Shown here in pieces: positions 55,258 to 63,996 of a DNA stretch of 64,000 bases. Below the pieces are notes generated by a model that was not told the DNA's origin, searched no databases, and saw only the letters and a program-made list of their open reading frames with translations. Every line of letters begins with the position of its first letter. The stretch's first letter is position 1. This DNA is from Lachnospiraceae bacterium (GTDB lineage Bacteria > Bacillota > Clostridia > Lachnospirales > Lachnospiraceae), in contig JAFTAP010000078.1 in NCBI GenBank assembly GCA_017455525.1, forward strand, positions 38,345 to 102,344. Reading direction: 5' to 3'. Position numbers and translations under genes: made by a program.

Positions 55258-55331
55258 GTGTTTGTAGCTCAGCTGGATAGAGCATCGGCCTTCTAAGCCG
55301 AGGGTCCAGGGTTCGAATCCCTGCAAGCACA
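55258..55331 (+). tRNA. tRNA-Arg (anticodon TCT)
   Basis: A 74-base cloverleaf: acceptor GTGTTTG/CAAGCAC with one G-T pair, anticodon loop CTTCTAA (TCT), T arm CAGGGTTCGAATCCCTG, discriminator A. It reads AGA/AGG codons, which are abundant in these genes. First of a four-tRNA cluster. Confidence 0.95.
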
Positions 55332-55396
55332 GAAGGAGCCTGTGATGCGGTGATTTGTGATTTGCGTAAGCCGTTAGTTGTGGCTTCGGTTTGTAT

Positions 55397-55471
55397 GGTG
55401 GATATAGCGTAGTTGGTTAACGCGCCAGATTGTGGTTCTGGAGACCGAGGGTTCGAGTCCCTCTATCCACC
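55397..55471 (+). tRNA. tRNA-His (anticodon GTG)
   Basis: The cloverleaf includes an encoded G-1 opposite the discriminator C, diagnostic of tRNA-His. Acceptor GTGGATA/TATCCAC, anticodon arm CCAGA-TTGTGGT-TCTGG. A T-run (CTTTTTT) follows. Confidence 0.95.
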
Positions 55472-55498
55472 CTTTTTTCAAGGCTTTATGCTGAATTT

Positions 55499-55570
55499 AG
55501 GGCTATAGCCAAGCGGTAAGGCACAGCACTTTGACTGCTGCATTCGCTGGTCCGAATCCAGCTAGCCCTG
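55499..55570 (+). tRNA. tRNA-Gln (anticodon TTG)
   Basis: A 72-base cloverleaf: acceptor AGGGCTA/TAGCCCT, anticodon arm CAGCA-CTTTGAC-TGCTG with TTG, T arm CTGGTCCGAATCCAG (TCC instead of TTC in the loop), discriminator G. The T-loop variant is slightly unusual. It is of interest because of the TAG-for-Gln codon in tyrS 2.5 kb downstream. Confidence 0.94.
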
Positions 55571-55580
55571 CTATTATTAC

Positions 55581-55653
55581 GTGACACTAGCTCAGTCGGT
55601 AGAGCACCTGACTTTTAATCAGGTTGTCGGGGGTTCGATTCCCCCGTGTCACA
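55581..55653 (+). tRNA. tRNA-Lys (anticodon TTT)
   Basis: A 73-base cloverleaf: acceptor GTGACAC/GTGTCAC, anticodon loop CTTTTAA (TTT), T arm GGGGGTTCGATTCCCCC, discriminator A. Last tRNA of the cluster; the next gene starts 25 bases later. Confidence 0.95.
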
Positions 55654-55677
55654 TATCTGTTTAGGAGGTTTATATTT

Positions 55678-55857
55678 ATGGAGGTGATGGATATGACTGA
55701 TAAGGAACAGATAACGGTTACGATTGATCGCCTTATGGATGTAAGGCGGGCAAAGCAGTCAAGCGACCCGAAAGAGGAGCTTGAAAGGCAGGAAAAGGTA
55801 TTAAAGGTGAAGCTTGAGAGCTTGGGGGTTTCGACGACGGAGCTGCCTGAGAAATAG
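55678..55857 (+). CDS. Small hypothetical protein, ~59 aa
   Basis: The product is charged and helical, ending QEKVLKVKLESLGVSTTELP-EK, with no signal peptide or membrane segment. GGAGG at 55664-55668 suits ATG 55678; a second GGAGG at 55680 suits ATG 55693 (MTDKEQITVTIDRLMDV), so either start is possible. It is placed right after the tRNA cluster and 65 bases before the MBL-fold gene, perhaps in one transcript. I do not recognise it. Confidence 0.55.
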   Translation: MEVMDMTDKEQITVTIDRLMDVRRAKQSSDPKEELERQEKVLKVKLESLGVSTTELPEK

Positions 55858-55921
55858 GAAACAGAAAGGGCTGGGGCATAAGCTCCGGCCTTTCTTAAAT
55901 TAAGAGGGGTACATCAGCGAT

Positions 55922-57520
55922 ATGAAGATCACATTCGTAGGGGCGGATCATGAGGTCACAGGGAGCTGCCATTATATAGAGGCTTGCGGACGGCATATCT
56001 TAGTCGATTACGGCATGGAGCAGGGGAAGGATTTATTCGAGAATATAGACATCCCCGTGGAGGCTTCGCAGATTGATTATGTGTTTCTCACGCATGCGCA
56101 TATAGACCATTCGGGGCTGCTGCCGCTGCTTGCAAAAAACGGCTATGCGGGCAATACATACATGACGGTCGCAACGGCAGATCTTGCTGGCATAATGCTG
56201 AGGGACTCCGCTCATATCCAGATGTTCGAGGCGGAGTGGAGAAACCGCAAGGCGAAACGCAGCAAGGATATTCCTCTGTTCACTCCTCTTTACGATATGG
56301 CTGATGCAGTCGGCGCTATAGACAGCTTCGTGCCGGTGCCATATGGGGAGCGTGTCAAGGTCGAGGACGGCATAGAGGTTCGTTTCACGGATGTGGGGCA
56401 TCTCCTTGGTTCGTCTGCCGTGGAGCTATGGCTTACCGAGGATGGCGTTACTAAGAAGATAGTTTTTTCCGGCGATATAGGGAATAAGAACCAGCCTTTG
56501 CTTAAAGATCCGGGATACGTACGAGATGCGGACTATGTGCTTATAGAGTCCACCTATGGCGACAGGCTTCATTCCACGGAGAAGGTTGATTATGTGGCGG
56601 AGCTTGTGAAGATATTGGACAGGACCTTCAGCCGTGGCGGCAACGTGGTCATTCCTTCGTTTGCCGTCGGACGCACGCAGGAAATCCTTTATTTCATGCG
56701 GGAAATAAAGCAAAAGGGGCTTGTGAGATCAAAGCCTGACTTCAAGGTCTACATGGACTCGCCGCTTGCCGTGGATGCTACGGAGGTCTTTCATAAGAAC
56801 GGCAAGGAATGCTTTGACGAGGAAGCCATGCGCTTTGTTGAAACCGGAATAAATCCGCTTGATTTTCCGGGACTTAATCTTGCTATCACTTCAGATGAAT
56901 CCAAGGAAATAAATGACATAGATGAGCCGAAGGTGATAATATCGGCGTCCGGCATGTGTGATGCGGGACGTATCAGACATCATTTGAAGCATAACTTATG
57001 GAGGGCAGAATCCACGATCTTATTCGTCGGTTATCAGTCGGTGGGAACGCTCGGCCGGTCGCTCGTAGAGGGCGCGGAGAAGGTGAAGCTTTTCGGTGAG
57101 GAGATAGATGTAAAGGCAGAGATAGCGAAGCTCGTGGGGCTTTCGGGTCATGCCGATAAGGACGGGCTTCTCGACTGGATGAGAGGCTTTGAGAATAAAC
57201 CCTCGAAGGTATTCGTTGTACATGGAGAGGATATCGTGACGGAGACCTTTGCAGGGACGCTTAAAGAAGAGCTGGGGCTTGACGCTTATGCGCCGTTTTC
57301 GGGAACCGTGTATGACCTGCTCACAGGAGAGTTTGTACATGAGGCAGAGGGCGTAAGGAAAGCCGAGACTAAGAGGCATACCGGCAATGCGGTATTCGAC
57401 AGGCTGCTTGCCGCAGGTCAGAGGCTTATGTCCATCATCAGGAAGAATGAGCATCTTGCGAATAAGGAGCTTGCAAGGTTTGCGGATCAGATCGATGCTC
57501 TGTCCGAGAAATGGGGTTGA
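55922..57520 (+). CDS. MBL-fold/beta-CASP nuclease-like protein (CPSF-type)
   Basis: The 532-residue protein has a metallo-beta-lactamase zinc site (THAHIDHSG; later His/Asp in DVGHLLGSS and FSGDIG), a beta-CASP insertion (residues ~245-370, with VIPSFAVGRTQEILYFMRE) and a C-terminal RMMBL segment (LSGHADKDGLLDW, FVVHGE). Proteins with this architecture cut RNA (CPSF73, RNase J relatives). Bacterial members of this subgroup are mostly annotated as RNA exonucleases without proven targets. The last ~60 residues form an extra helical tail. It is cytoplasmic. The gene precedes tyrS by 58 bases. Confidence 0.9.
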   Translation: MKITFVGADHEVTGSCHYIEACGRHILVDYGMEQGKDLFENIDIPVEASQIDYVFLTHAHIDHSGLLPLLAKNGYAGNTYMTVATADLAGIMLRDSAHIQMFEAEWRNRKAKRSKDIPLFTPLYDMADAVGAIDSFVPVPYGERVKVEDGIEVRFTDVGHLLGSSAVELWLTEDGVTKKIVFSGDIGNKNQPLLKDPGYVRDADYVLIESTYGDRLHSTEKVDYVAELVKILDRTFSRGGNVVIPSFAVGRTQEILYFMREIKQKGLVRSKPDFKVYMDSPLAVDATEVFHKNGKECFDEEAMRFVETGINPLDFPGLNLAITSDESKEINDIDEPKVIISASGMCDAGRIRHHLKHNLWRAESTILFVGYQSVGTLGRSLVEGAEKVKLFGEEIDVKAEIAKLVGLSGHADKDGLLDWMRGFENKPSKVFVVHGEDIVTETFAGTLKEELGLDAYAPFSGTVYDLLTGEFVHEAEGVRKAETKRHTGNAVFDRLLAAGQRLMSIIRKNEHLANKELARFADQIDALSEKWG

Positions 57521-57578
57521 TGTTTGATGATTTTATCTTGCTGTGATAGGATAGTTCGATATTATTAATGGTTAAGAG

Positions 57579-58814
57579 GTGGATGAAATGGGTATTTACG
57601 AGGAGCTGCAAGAGCGCGGGCTTATCGCCCAGGTAACGGATGAGAAAGAAATAAAGGAGCTTATAAACGAAGGCGGGGCAAGATTTTATATAGGCTTCGA
57701 TCCTACGGCGGATTCGCTTCATGTGGGGCATTTCATGGCTCTCTGCCTTATGAAGCGGCTGCAGCTTGCAGGGAATAAGCCGGTAGTCCTTATAGGTGGA
57801 GGCACTGGCTACATAGGTGATCCCTCGGGGCGGACCGATATGAGATCGATGATGACTCCCGAGACCATACAGCATAACTGTGACTGCTTCAAGAAGCAGA
57901 TGGAGCGTTTCATAGAGTTCGGCGAGGATAAGGCCATCATGGTGAATAATGCCGACTGGCTCTTATCGCTTAACTATATCGACTTGCTCCGTGAGGTTGG
58001 AGCTCACTTCTCCGTGAATAACATGCTGCGCGCCGAGTGCTATAAGCAGAGGATGGAGAAGGGGCTTTCATTCCTTGAGTTCAACTACATGATAATGTAG
58101 GCTTATGATTTCTGGTATCTGCATGAGCATTACGGCGTGAATATGCAGTTCGGCGGGGATGACCAGTGGAGCAACATGCTTGCGGGCACGGAGCTTATAA
58201 GGCGTAAGACCGGCGATGACTGCTATGCCATGACGCAGACCTTATTGCTTAATAATGAAGGAAAGAAGATGGGCAAGACCGCCAAAGGTGCGGTATGGCT
58301 CGATCCGGAAAAGACTACTCCTTATGACTTCTATCAGTACTGGCGTAACGTAGATGACGCTGATGTCATGATGTGCTTCAGGCTGCTTACCTTCCTATCT
58401 CTGGAGCAGATAAAGGAGATAGGTGAGTGGGATGACAGCAGGATAAATGAGAAGAAGGAGCTGCTCGCGCATGAGCTGACAGAGCTCGTACACGGCAAGG
58501 AGGAGGCTGATAAGGCACAGGAGACAGCGAGAGGGATATTCTCCGGTAATATGGACACCGAGAATATGCCGACAGCTGAGCTTTCCGAGAGCGATTTCAA
58601 GGACGGCGTTGCCGATATATTACAGCTTCTCGTGGCGGCGGGGCTGTCGCCTACGAGGTCGGATGCGAGAAGGCTTGTTACTCAGGGCGGCGTGTCCGTG
58701 AATGACGAAAAGGTGACGGACTTCAAGAAATCATATACTAAGGAAGAGCTTGCCGGCGGTATCGTTTTGAAAAAGGGCAAGAAGGCGTTTAAGCGTGTTA
58801 TTTACAACAAATAA
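57579..58814 (+). pseudogene. tyrS: Tyrosyl-tRNA synthetase interrupted by an in-frame TAG at codon 174
   Basis: The full reading length (411 sense codons plus the internal TAG at 58098-58100) matches TyrRS. Present are the HVGH ATP motif ([17 protein letters not shown]), the Tyr-binding segment FLEFNYMIM-[TAG]-AYDF, GGDDQWSNM, KMGKT (KMSKS equivalent) and a C-terminal S4 RNA-binding domain. In relatives the TAG position is the Gln of the YxxxQxxD motif, which contacts the bound tyrosine. No other lesion is seen on either side, so a single C-to-T change (CAG to TAG) explains it. Without readthrough the product is 173 residues and inactive. A second synthetase gene elsewhere, readthrough with Gln, a recent mutation or a sequence error are all possible. 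GAGGTGG precedes the start. Confidence 0.93.
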
Positions 58815-59016
58815 TCCATATTGGCTTATTTGTTGTAAGGATAATTGCCTATGGCAAGGAGCCAGATGCCGTTAAGATGAATGTATTGTCACGCACTCTG
58901 CAGCAAGTGTGTAGTGCTGATTTAGTGTTGTGCGATATTTACAATTAAGCCTTGCTGTGGTATTGTTAAGCGTTGGTTGATTTGAAAGAGCTTATTTAAA
59001 AATAGGAGAAATTATA

Positions 59017-59808
59017 ATGAAAAAAAAGATACTGTCGTTTGTAGTATTGGTGACTATGATGGCGACTCTGCTGGCGGGCTGCGGAAGCAAATCCGGTTCT
59101 TCTGAGAGCGATATCGAGTACATAAAGGGCAAGGGTACTCTGATCGTGGGAATCACTGATTTTGCGCCCATGGACTATCAGGATGATAACGGAGACTGGA
59201 TCGGCTTTGATGCTGACCTTGCGAGGCTTGTGGGCGAGGATCTGGGCGTCGAGGTGCAGTTTACCGAGATCGACTGGGATAATAAGATACTTGAGCTTGA
59301 TAATAAGAGCATCGACGTAGTCTGGAACGGCATGACACTGACCGATGAGGTATCATCCGCAATGGCATGCACGAAGCCTTATCTGAATAACGCCCAGACC
59401 GTGGTGGTCAAGGCGGATCAGGCTTCTATGTATGATTCCGTGGATGCGGTCAAAGGGCTTAAATTCGCTGTAGAGGCAGGCTCTGCGGGAGAGACTGCGG
59501 CTGAGGACAACGGATTCGAGTATACCTCTGTCACATCTCAGGCGGACACGCTTATGGAGGTGGAGGCAGGAACTTCCGATGCTTCCATTATTGATTCGCT
59601 GATGGCGGGAGCTATGGTAGGAGAGGGCACTAGCTATGCGGATCTCACCCATACGGTTGACCTTACGACAGAGGAATATGTCGTAGGCTGCAGGAAGGGC
59701 TCCGACCTTGCCGCTTATATTGATGAGGAGATAAATAAGTTCACCGAAGAGGGAACCATGAAGACTATCGCCGAGGAATACGGGGTTCAAGAGGCTCTGG
59801 TTAAGTAG
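59017..59808 (+). CDS. Polar amino-acid ABC transporter substrate-binding lipoprotein
   Basis: The 263-residue lipoprotein has a signal peptide ending LLAGC (Cys 22) and a type 3 solute-binding domain (GTLIVGITDFAPMDYQDDNG, FDADLARLVGEDLGVEVQF, WNGMTLTDEV, FAVEAGSAGETAAEDN, EYVVGCRKGSDLAAYIDE), as in GlnH/HisJ-type proteins. It captures a polar amino acid, possibly glutamine, arginine or cystine; the ligand is not decided by sequence. It opens a compact three-gene operon and has AGGAG upstream. The ~200-base leader contains no strong riboswitch-like structure that I can see. Confidence 0.93.
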   Translation: MKKKILSFVVLVTMMATLLAGCGSKSGSSESDIEYIKGKGTLIVGITDFAPMDYQDDNGDWIGFDADLARLVGEDLGVEVQFTEIDWDNKILELDNKSIDVVWNGMTLTDEVSSAMACTKPYLNNAQTVVVKADQASMYDSVDAVKGLKFAVEAGSAGETAAEDNGFEYTSVTSQADTLMEVEAGTSDASIIDSLMAGAMVGEGTSYADLTHTVDLTTEEYVVGCRKGSDLAAYIDEEINKFTEEGTMKTIAEEYGVQEALVK

Positions 59809-59811
59809 CAG

Positions 59812-60468
59812 ATGTTTCAGACCGTAACACTTACCTTACTTGAGGGCTTCTTACAGACATTACGCCTTTTCGTGCTGACGCTTGTTTTCTCGCTTCCTTT
59901 GGGGCTTATAATCAGCTTCGGCTCGATGTCTAAGATAAGCATAATCAAGGCTCCGGTCAGGTTCGTGATATGGGTGATAAGAGGCACGCCGCTCATGCTG
60001 CAGCTCCTTGTCATATATTACGGTCCCGGCATAATCTTTCATGCGAACGTATGGGGATCGGGCGATGGAGGCAGGTTTATAGCGGCGCTTGTGGCGTTTG
60101 TTATTAACTATTCATGCTATTTTTCGGAGATTTACAGGGGCGGCATACAGTCCATTCCCGCAGGGCAGTATGAGGCGGGGCAGGTGCTTGGCATGACGAA
60201 GCACCAGATATTTTTCAAGGTCGTGCTTCTGCAGGTGATAAAGCGCATAGTACCGCCTATATCTAATGAGATAATAACGCTTGTGAAGGATACCTCTCTT
60301 GCGAGAGTCATAGCGGTGTATGAGATAATCTGGGAAGGTCAGTCCTTCATAAAGAGCGCGGGGATAATATGGCCGTTATTTTATACAGGAGTCTTTTATC
60401 TTCTGTTCTCAGGACTGCTGACGATCCTGTTCGGGCATATAGAGAAGAAGCTCTCGTATTTCAGGTGA
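59812..60468 (+). CDS. Polar amino-acid ABC transporter permease (HisM/GlnP type)
   Basis: The 218-residue membrane protein with five hydrophobic helices has the family entry LTLLEGFLQTLRLFVLTLVF, WVIRGTPLMLQLLVIYYG and the ATPase-contact loop GQYEAGQVLGMTKHQIFFKV, then LVKDTSLARVIAVYEI. It starts 3 bases after the binding-protein stop with no clear ribosome site, so it depends on translational coupling. It probably acts as a homodimer with the ATPase that follows. Confidence 0.94.
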   Translation: MFQTVTLTLLEGFLQTLRLFVLTLVFSLPLGLIISFGSMSKISIIKAPVRFVIWVIRGTPLMLQLLVIYYGPGIIFHANVWGSGDGGRFIAALVAFVINYSCYFSEIYRGGIQSIPAGQYEAGQVLGMTKHQIFFKVVLLQVIKRIVPPISNEIITLVKDTSLARVIAVYEIIWEGQSFIKSAGIIWPLFYTGVFYLLFSGLLTILFGHIEKKLSYFR

Positions 60469-60474
60469 TATGTC

Positions 60475-61245
60475 ATGGCGGTATTAGAGGTAAGGAACTT
60501 AAAGAAAAGCTTTGACTCGACTGAGGTTATCCATGACATCAGCTTCAGCATGGACGAGGGAGAGACTGTCACGATAATAGGCTCTTCGGGTTCCGGCAAG
60601 ACTACGCTGCTCCGATGCCTTAATTTTCTTGAGACGCCCGATGCCGGGGTCATAAAGGTAAGGGATGACGTGCTTTTTGACAGCAGCATACCTGAGTCAA
60701 GGTCAGAGGAGGCAATAAGGAAGAAGAGGCTTCATTTCGGGCTTGTATTTCAGTCCTTCAACCTCTTCCCGCAGTATACGGCACTGGAGAATATAACCCT
60801 TGCGCCTACGCTTCTTGCGAGAGAGGATAAGAGCATAGATGCGACTCTGATTGAAAACCGGGCGAAGGAGCTGCTGTCGGACATGGGGCTTAGCGACAGG
60901 ATGGGAAACTATCCGCATGAGCTGTCAGGCGGTCAGCAGCAGAGAGTTGCGATAGCGAGAGCCCTTGCGATGAATCCCGACATACTTTGCTTCGACGAGC
61001 CTACATCGGCGCTTGACCCGGAGCTTACCGGCGAGGTGCTGCGGGTCATTAGAGGGCTTGCGAAGCAGCACACTACCATGATAATAGTGACGCATGAGAT
61101 GTCATTTGCAAAGGACGTGTCGGATAAGATAATATTCATGGATAAGGGGATCATAGCCGAGGAGGGAAGTCCCGAAGAGGTTATTGACAATCCGAAGAAC
61201 GAGAGGACGGTACAGTTCTTAGCTAATTATAAGAAGGTAAACTGA
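60475..61245 (+). CDS. Polar amino-acid ABC transporter ATPase (GlnQ type)
   Basis: The 256-residue ABC protein has Walker [17 protein letters not shown]-loop [16 protein letters not shown], signature [17 protein letters not shown], Walker [16 protein letters not shown] and the H-loop [11 protein letters not shown]. It is typical of the HisP/GlnQ group that powers polar amino-acid uptake. It begins 6 bases after the permease stop. Confidence 0.96.
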   Translation: MAVLEVRNLKKSFDSTEVIHDISFSMDEGETVTIIGSSGSGKTTLLRCLNFLETPDAGVIKVRDDVLFDSSIPESRSEEAIRKKRLHFGLVFQSFNLFPQYTALENITLAPTLLAREDKSIDATLIENRAKELLSDMGLSDRMGNYPHELSGGQQQRVAIARALAMNPDILCFDEPTSALDPELTGEVLRVIRGLAKQHTTMIIVTHEMSFAKDVSDKIIFMDKGIIAEEGSPEEVIDNPKNERTVQFLANYKKVN

Positions 61246-61323
61246 TACGTTCGAGTTTTATATTTCAAGGCTGAACGTTGATGATAAAGGTTTTACTATG
61301 CCCTATAAGGCGAGGAGGATAAG

Positions 61324-62238
61324 ATGAGGAAGAGGATAGCGTTAGCGCTGATTGGTACAATGTGTGTTATGACACTTGCATCAGGATGCGGGAGCAAGAA
61401 GGAAGAGGCAGAAGCGGAAGCGACTGAGGCTGCTACGGAGATATCAATAACAGCTGATGTCGTCGAGGAGTCCACGGAGCCGGTCGTTGCAGAGGAGCCT
61501 GAAGTAGAGCAATATGATTTCTCGACCCAAGAGACTGTATCGGAGCCTGAGGTGCCGGAGGCAGCGGCTGAGGTCGATGAATATGGCGTTTCTTCGATAT
61601 CTGAGGTAAAGCTTTATGCTACCGAAACGGTACGTATAAGGAGACAGCCAAATACCGATTCGGAGATAGCGGGCAAGCTTGCGGCAGGAGATGAGGTCAC
61701 GGCTAACGGCAAGTCCGAGGAATGGCACAGGATAGTAAGGAACGGCGAGACACTGTACGTTAAGTCCGAGTATCTGACAGAGACTAAGCCGGAGAAAACA
61801 GAGGAGAACGAGACTACGGACACAGCGGAGGCGGATACGGCTACGACAGAGACGGCTACGACTGATACATCTGCAACAGATGCGGCTGCGACGGCAAGCC
61901 AGACGACAACTACCGATACCACAGCGGCGACTGCGGATGCGGCTGCGACTGACACTTCATCTGCATCAACTTCAACAACTACGGATACAACCGCCACGGA
62001 TGCCGCGGCTGCAGCGGCGGCTCAGGCGGCAGCAGCTCAGGCAGCGGCAGCTCAGGCAGCGGCGACAGTATCAATAGGAAAATACAAGGACTATGATTTC
62101 ACAGAAGCCCAAATAGCAAATGACTGGAACTCGCATGGATTGAGCAAGACGGTCGGAAAAACTTGGAACGAGCTTAGCGAGGGAGAGAAATCGGATGCGG
62201 CATACCATTATAGTCATTATGGAGCTTCCGGATGGTAA
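61324..62238 (+). CDS. SH3-domain lipoprotein with Thr/Ala-rich linker
   Basis: The 304-residue lipoprotein has a signal ending LASGC (Cys near residue 22) and an acidic Glu/Ala/Val region. A bacterial SH3_3 domain follows (residues ~96-153: SEVKLYATETVRIRRQPNTD, ..KLAAGDEVTANGKSEEWHRI, LYVKSEYL), then a ~95-residue Thr/Ala/Asp linker with long Ala-Gln repeats. A C-terminal segment (KYKDYDFTEAQIANDWNSHG...YHYSHYGASGW) looks like a small folded module. SH3_3 domains often bind peptidoglycan peptides, so wall attachment is likely. AGGAGG precedes the start. The C-terminal module is not recognised. Confidence 0.85.
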   Translation: MRKRIALALIGTMCVMTLASGCGSKKEEAEAEATEAATEISITADVVEESTEPVVAEEPEVEQYDFSTQETVSEPEVPEAAAEVDEYGVSSISEVKLYATETVRIRRQPNTDSEIAGKLAAGDEVTANGKSEEWHRIVRNGETLYVKSEYLTETKPEKTEENETTDTAEADTATTETATTDTSATDAAATASQTTTTDTTAATADAAATDTSSASTSTTTDTTATDAAAAAAAQAAAAQAAAAQAAATVSIGKYKDYDFTEAQIANDWNSHGLSKTVGKTWNELSEGEKSDAAYHYSHYGASGW

Positions 62239-62257
62239 GATACAGGGATATTTGTTT

Positions 62258-63847
62258 GTGAAAAATTTTTTATGCGTACTGTTTTCTATAGTTCATTTTA
62301 TAATAGTCTCCCTGCTGCTTTTTACAGCAGGGAGTACTGATTATTATATAAAAAGATATCAGCTCTATCCTAATATAGCCTATGTCATAACAGGCTTACT
62401 GATAACACTATTAGTATGTCTGGTGATCTTAAAATGTGGTAAAGCCTTTTCAGTATGGTTTATTAAACACAATAAAACAGTTATCATTACCACTCTTTCG
62501 TTATTTTTTATTCTTTCCGTCTTTATATGCGTGAGTGGTTTCTTTTACTCTGATTGGGATCCTCTTGCCATACTCAATGCCGTTCATGATATTCTCAAAG
62601 GGCAGCCTGAGAAAGTAGGAACGGCTTACTTTTCTAATCATCCCAACAATCTCCTGTTAGTATGGATATATCTTACAGTAATGAGGATGACAGGGCTATT
62701 CGGAATAAATTCGGTATTAGTACTTGTGGTGTTCCAATGTCTGATCGCTACGGTGTCCGCCTTTATTTTTTGGAGGGTATCATATGATATTTTCAAGGAT
62801 GATCCGCTGATATCTTATATCGGATTACTCATATTTGAGGTATGGATAGTATTGTCACCGTGGTTCATAATCACTTATTCAGACGAGGCTGGTATAGCTT
62901 TTCCGTTGCTGATACTTAGGATATACCAAAGGATGACCAGGCAGGAAATAAAAGACTTTACCGGATGGGCACTCATGTCTGTAGTATCAATATTTGGCTA
63001 TTTTATTAAACCACAGATAGTAATTGCGTATATTGCGTGTATGTTATTTTATGTTTTCCGTAATTTGAATGAGGATAAAAAACGTAAGCTCATGTGTGTC
63101 GTTTGTAGTGTATCGACAATAGCCGTCACCGCTATATTTGTAAAGGGCATTATCATCCCGTCTATGGGAATCAAGCTGGACGGAGACCGAAGCTTCGGCA
63201 TGGCGCATTATTTTATGATGGGACTAAATGATGAGACGGATGGAGTATATTCAGATGATGATACTTTGTACACCGATTCTTTTAACTCTCCTGCTGAGAA
63301 ACGTAAAGCGGATATGGCTGTTGCCTACGAAAGGATAAAGAATTATGGCCTCACAGGACTTTTAGAACACGCTAAGAAGAAGACCCTTGTGAATTACAAC
63401 GATGGCCTCTTCGCATGGGGGGTAGACGGGAAATTCTTTGCCGGAAGGGAATCGGAAGATCTGGGAGACGTGCCGGAGATGGCTACGACCGGGCTTTTAT
63501 GGAGTTTCATCATGCCGGAGGGCTCTAACCACGGGAAATATTCATCATTCCTACAGATGATATGGCTAACGGTCTTGTCGATGAGTTTTATTTGTGCGGT
63601 AATTATTACTGTCAGCTTATTCAGTAAGGAATCTGATACGTCCCCAGGTAAATATTCTCTGATCGGCAATAACGAGATATATGTTGTCATGCTCGCTATA
63701 ATAGGTCTTTCCCTTTTTGAAATCTTATTTGAGGCAAAAGCGAGATATCTTTTTATATATACGCCGTATTACTTGCTTCTGGCGATATCGGTGTTTTATT
63801 TTATCGCAAAATTTCATCAAGAAAAAAATATTAGGGATTCTTCTTAA
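62258..63847 (+). CDS. Polytopic membrane protein, GT-C glycosyltransferase-like
   Basis: The ~529-residue protein has about eleven transmembrane helices and a large extracellular loop after the first ones. The loop starts FFYSDWDPLAILNAVHDILK, an acidic Asp-rich motif in the position typical of lipid-linked sugar transferases (GT-C/PMT fold). FSNHPNNLLLVWIYLTVMR follows. It probably uses a polyprenyl-phosphate sugar to glycosylate wall polymers or proteins; the donor and acceptor are unknown. The frame is open to 62195, overlapping the lipoprotein end. GTG 62258 with AGGGA nine bases upstream is my preferred start, ATG 62219 an alternative. Base composition is more AT-rich than its neighbours, hinting at acquisition. 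Confidence 0.75.
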   Translation: MKNFLCVLFSIVHFIIVSLLLFTAGSTDYYIKRYQLYPNIAYVITGLLITLLVCLVILKCGKAFSVWFIKHNKTVIITTLSLFFILSVFICVSGFFYSDWDPLAILNAVHDILKGQPEKVGTAYFSNHPNNLLLVWIYLTVMRMTGLFGINSVLVLVVFQCLIATVSAFIFWRVSYDIFKDDPLISYIGLLIFEVWIVLSPWFIITYSDEAGIAFPLLILRIYQRMTRQEIKDFTGWALMSVVSIFGYFIKPQIVIAYIACMLFYVFRNLNEDKKRKLMCVVCSVSTIAVTAIFVKGIIIPSMGIKLDGDRSFGMAHYFMMGLNDETDGVYSDDDTLYTDSFNSPAEKRKADMAVAYERIKNYGLTGLLEHAKKKTLVNYNDGLFAWGVDGKFFAGRESEDLGDVPEMATTGLLWSFIMPEGSNHGKYSSFLQMIWLTVLSMSFICAVIITVSLFSKESDTSPGKYSLIGNNEIYVVMLAIIGLSLFEILFEAKARYLFIYTPYYLLLAISVFYFIAKFHQEKNIRDSS

Positions 63848-63886
63848 CTGCTTCTTCTTAACTAGTGTACTGACACATTCGTTTCT

Positions 63887-63996
63887 GAACTAATTGTGCA
63901 GTATGGTTTTCATATGCTAGGCGGCTGAATGAGCCAATGCGGGCATTGGCGATTGAGGCCAACGCAGCATATGGAAATCATACAAGCAATTAGTTC
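63887..63996. repeat. Palindromic element at the right end of the window
   Basis: GAACTAATTG (63887-63896) is repeated inverted at 63987-63996. GTATGGTTTTCATATGCT (63901-63918) is inverted at 63966-63983 with 16 of 18 matches. The centre holds GCCAATG-CGGG-CATTGGC (63933-63950). It follows the membrane protein gene. Its outer limits are uncertain because the window ends here. It could act as that gene's terminator or be a mobile repeat. Confidence 0.8.

Noticed and set aside
57521-57578. T-box leader before tyrS
   Set aside because: Only 58 bases separate tyrS from the upstream gene, too short for a T-box, and no T-box core sequence is visible.
58098-58100. Genome-wide reassignment of TAG to glutamine
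   Set aside because: At least four other genes in the window end sensibly at TAG with typical C-termini and family lengths, so TAG is a working stop codon.
61614-61997. Val/Ser/Ala-rich antisense frame in the SH3 lipoprotein
   Set aside because: It mirrors the Thr/Ala linker codons and lacks a ribosome site.
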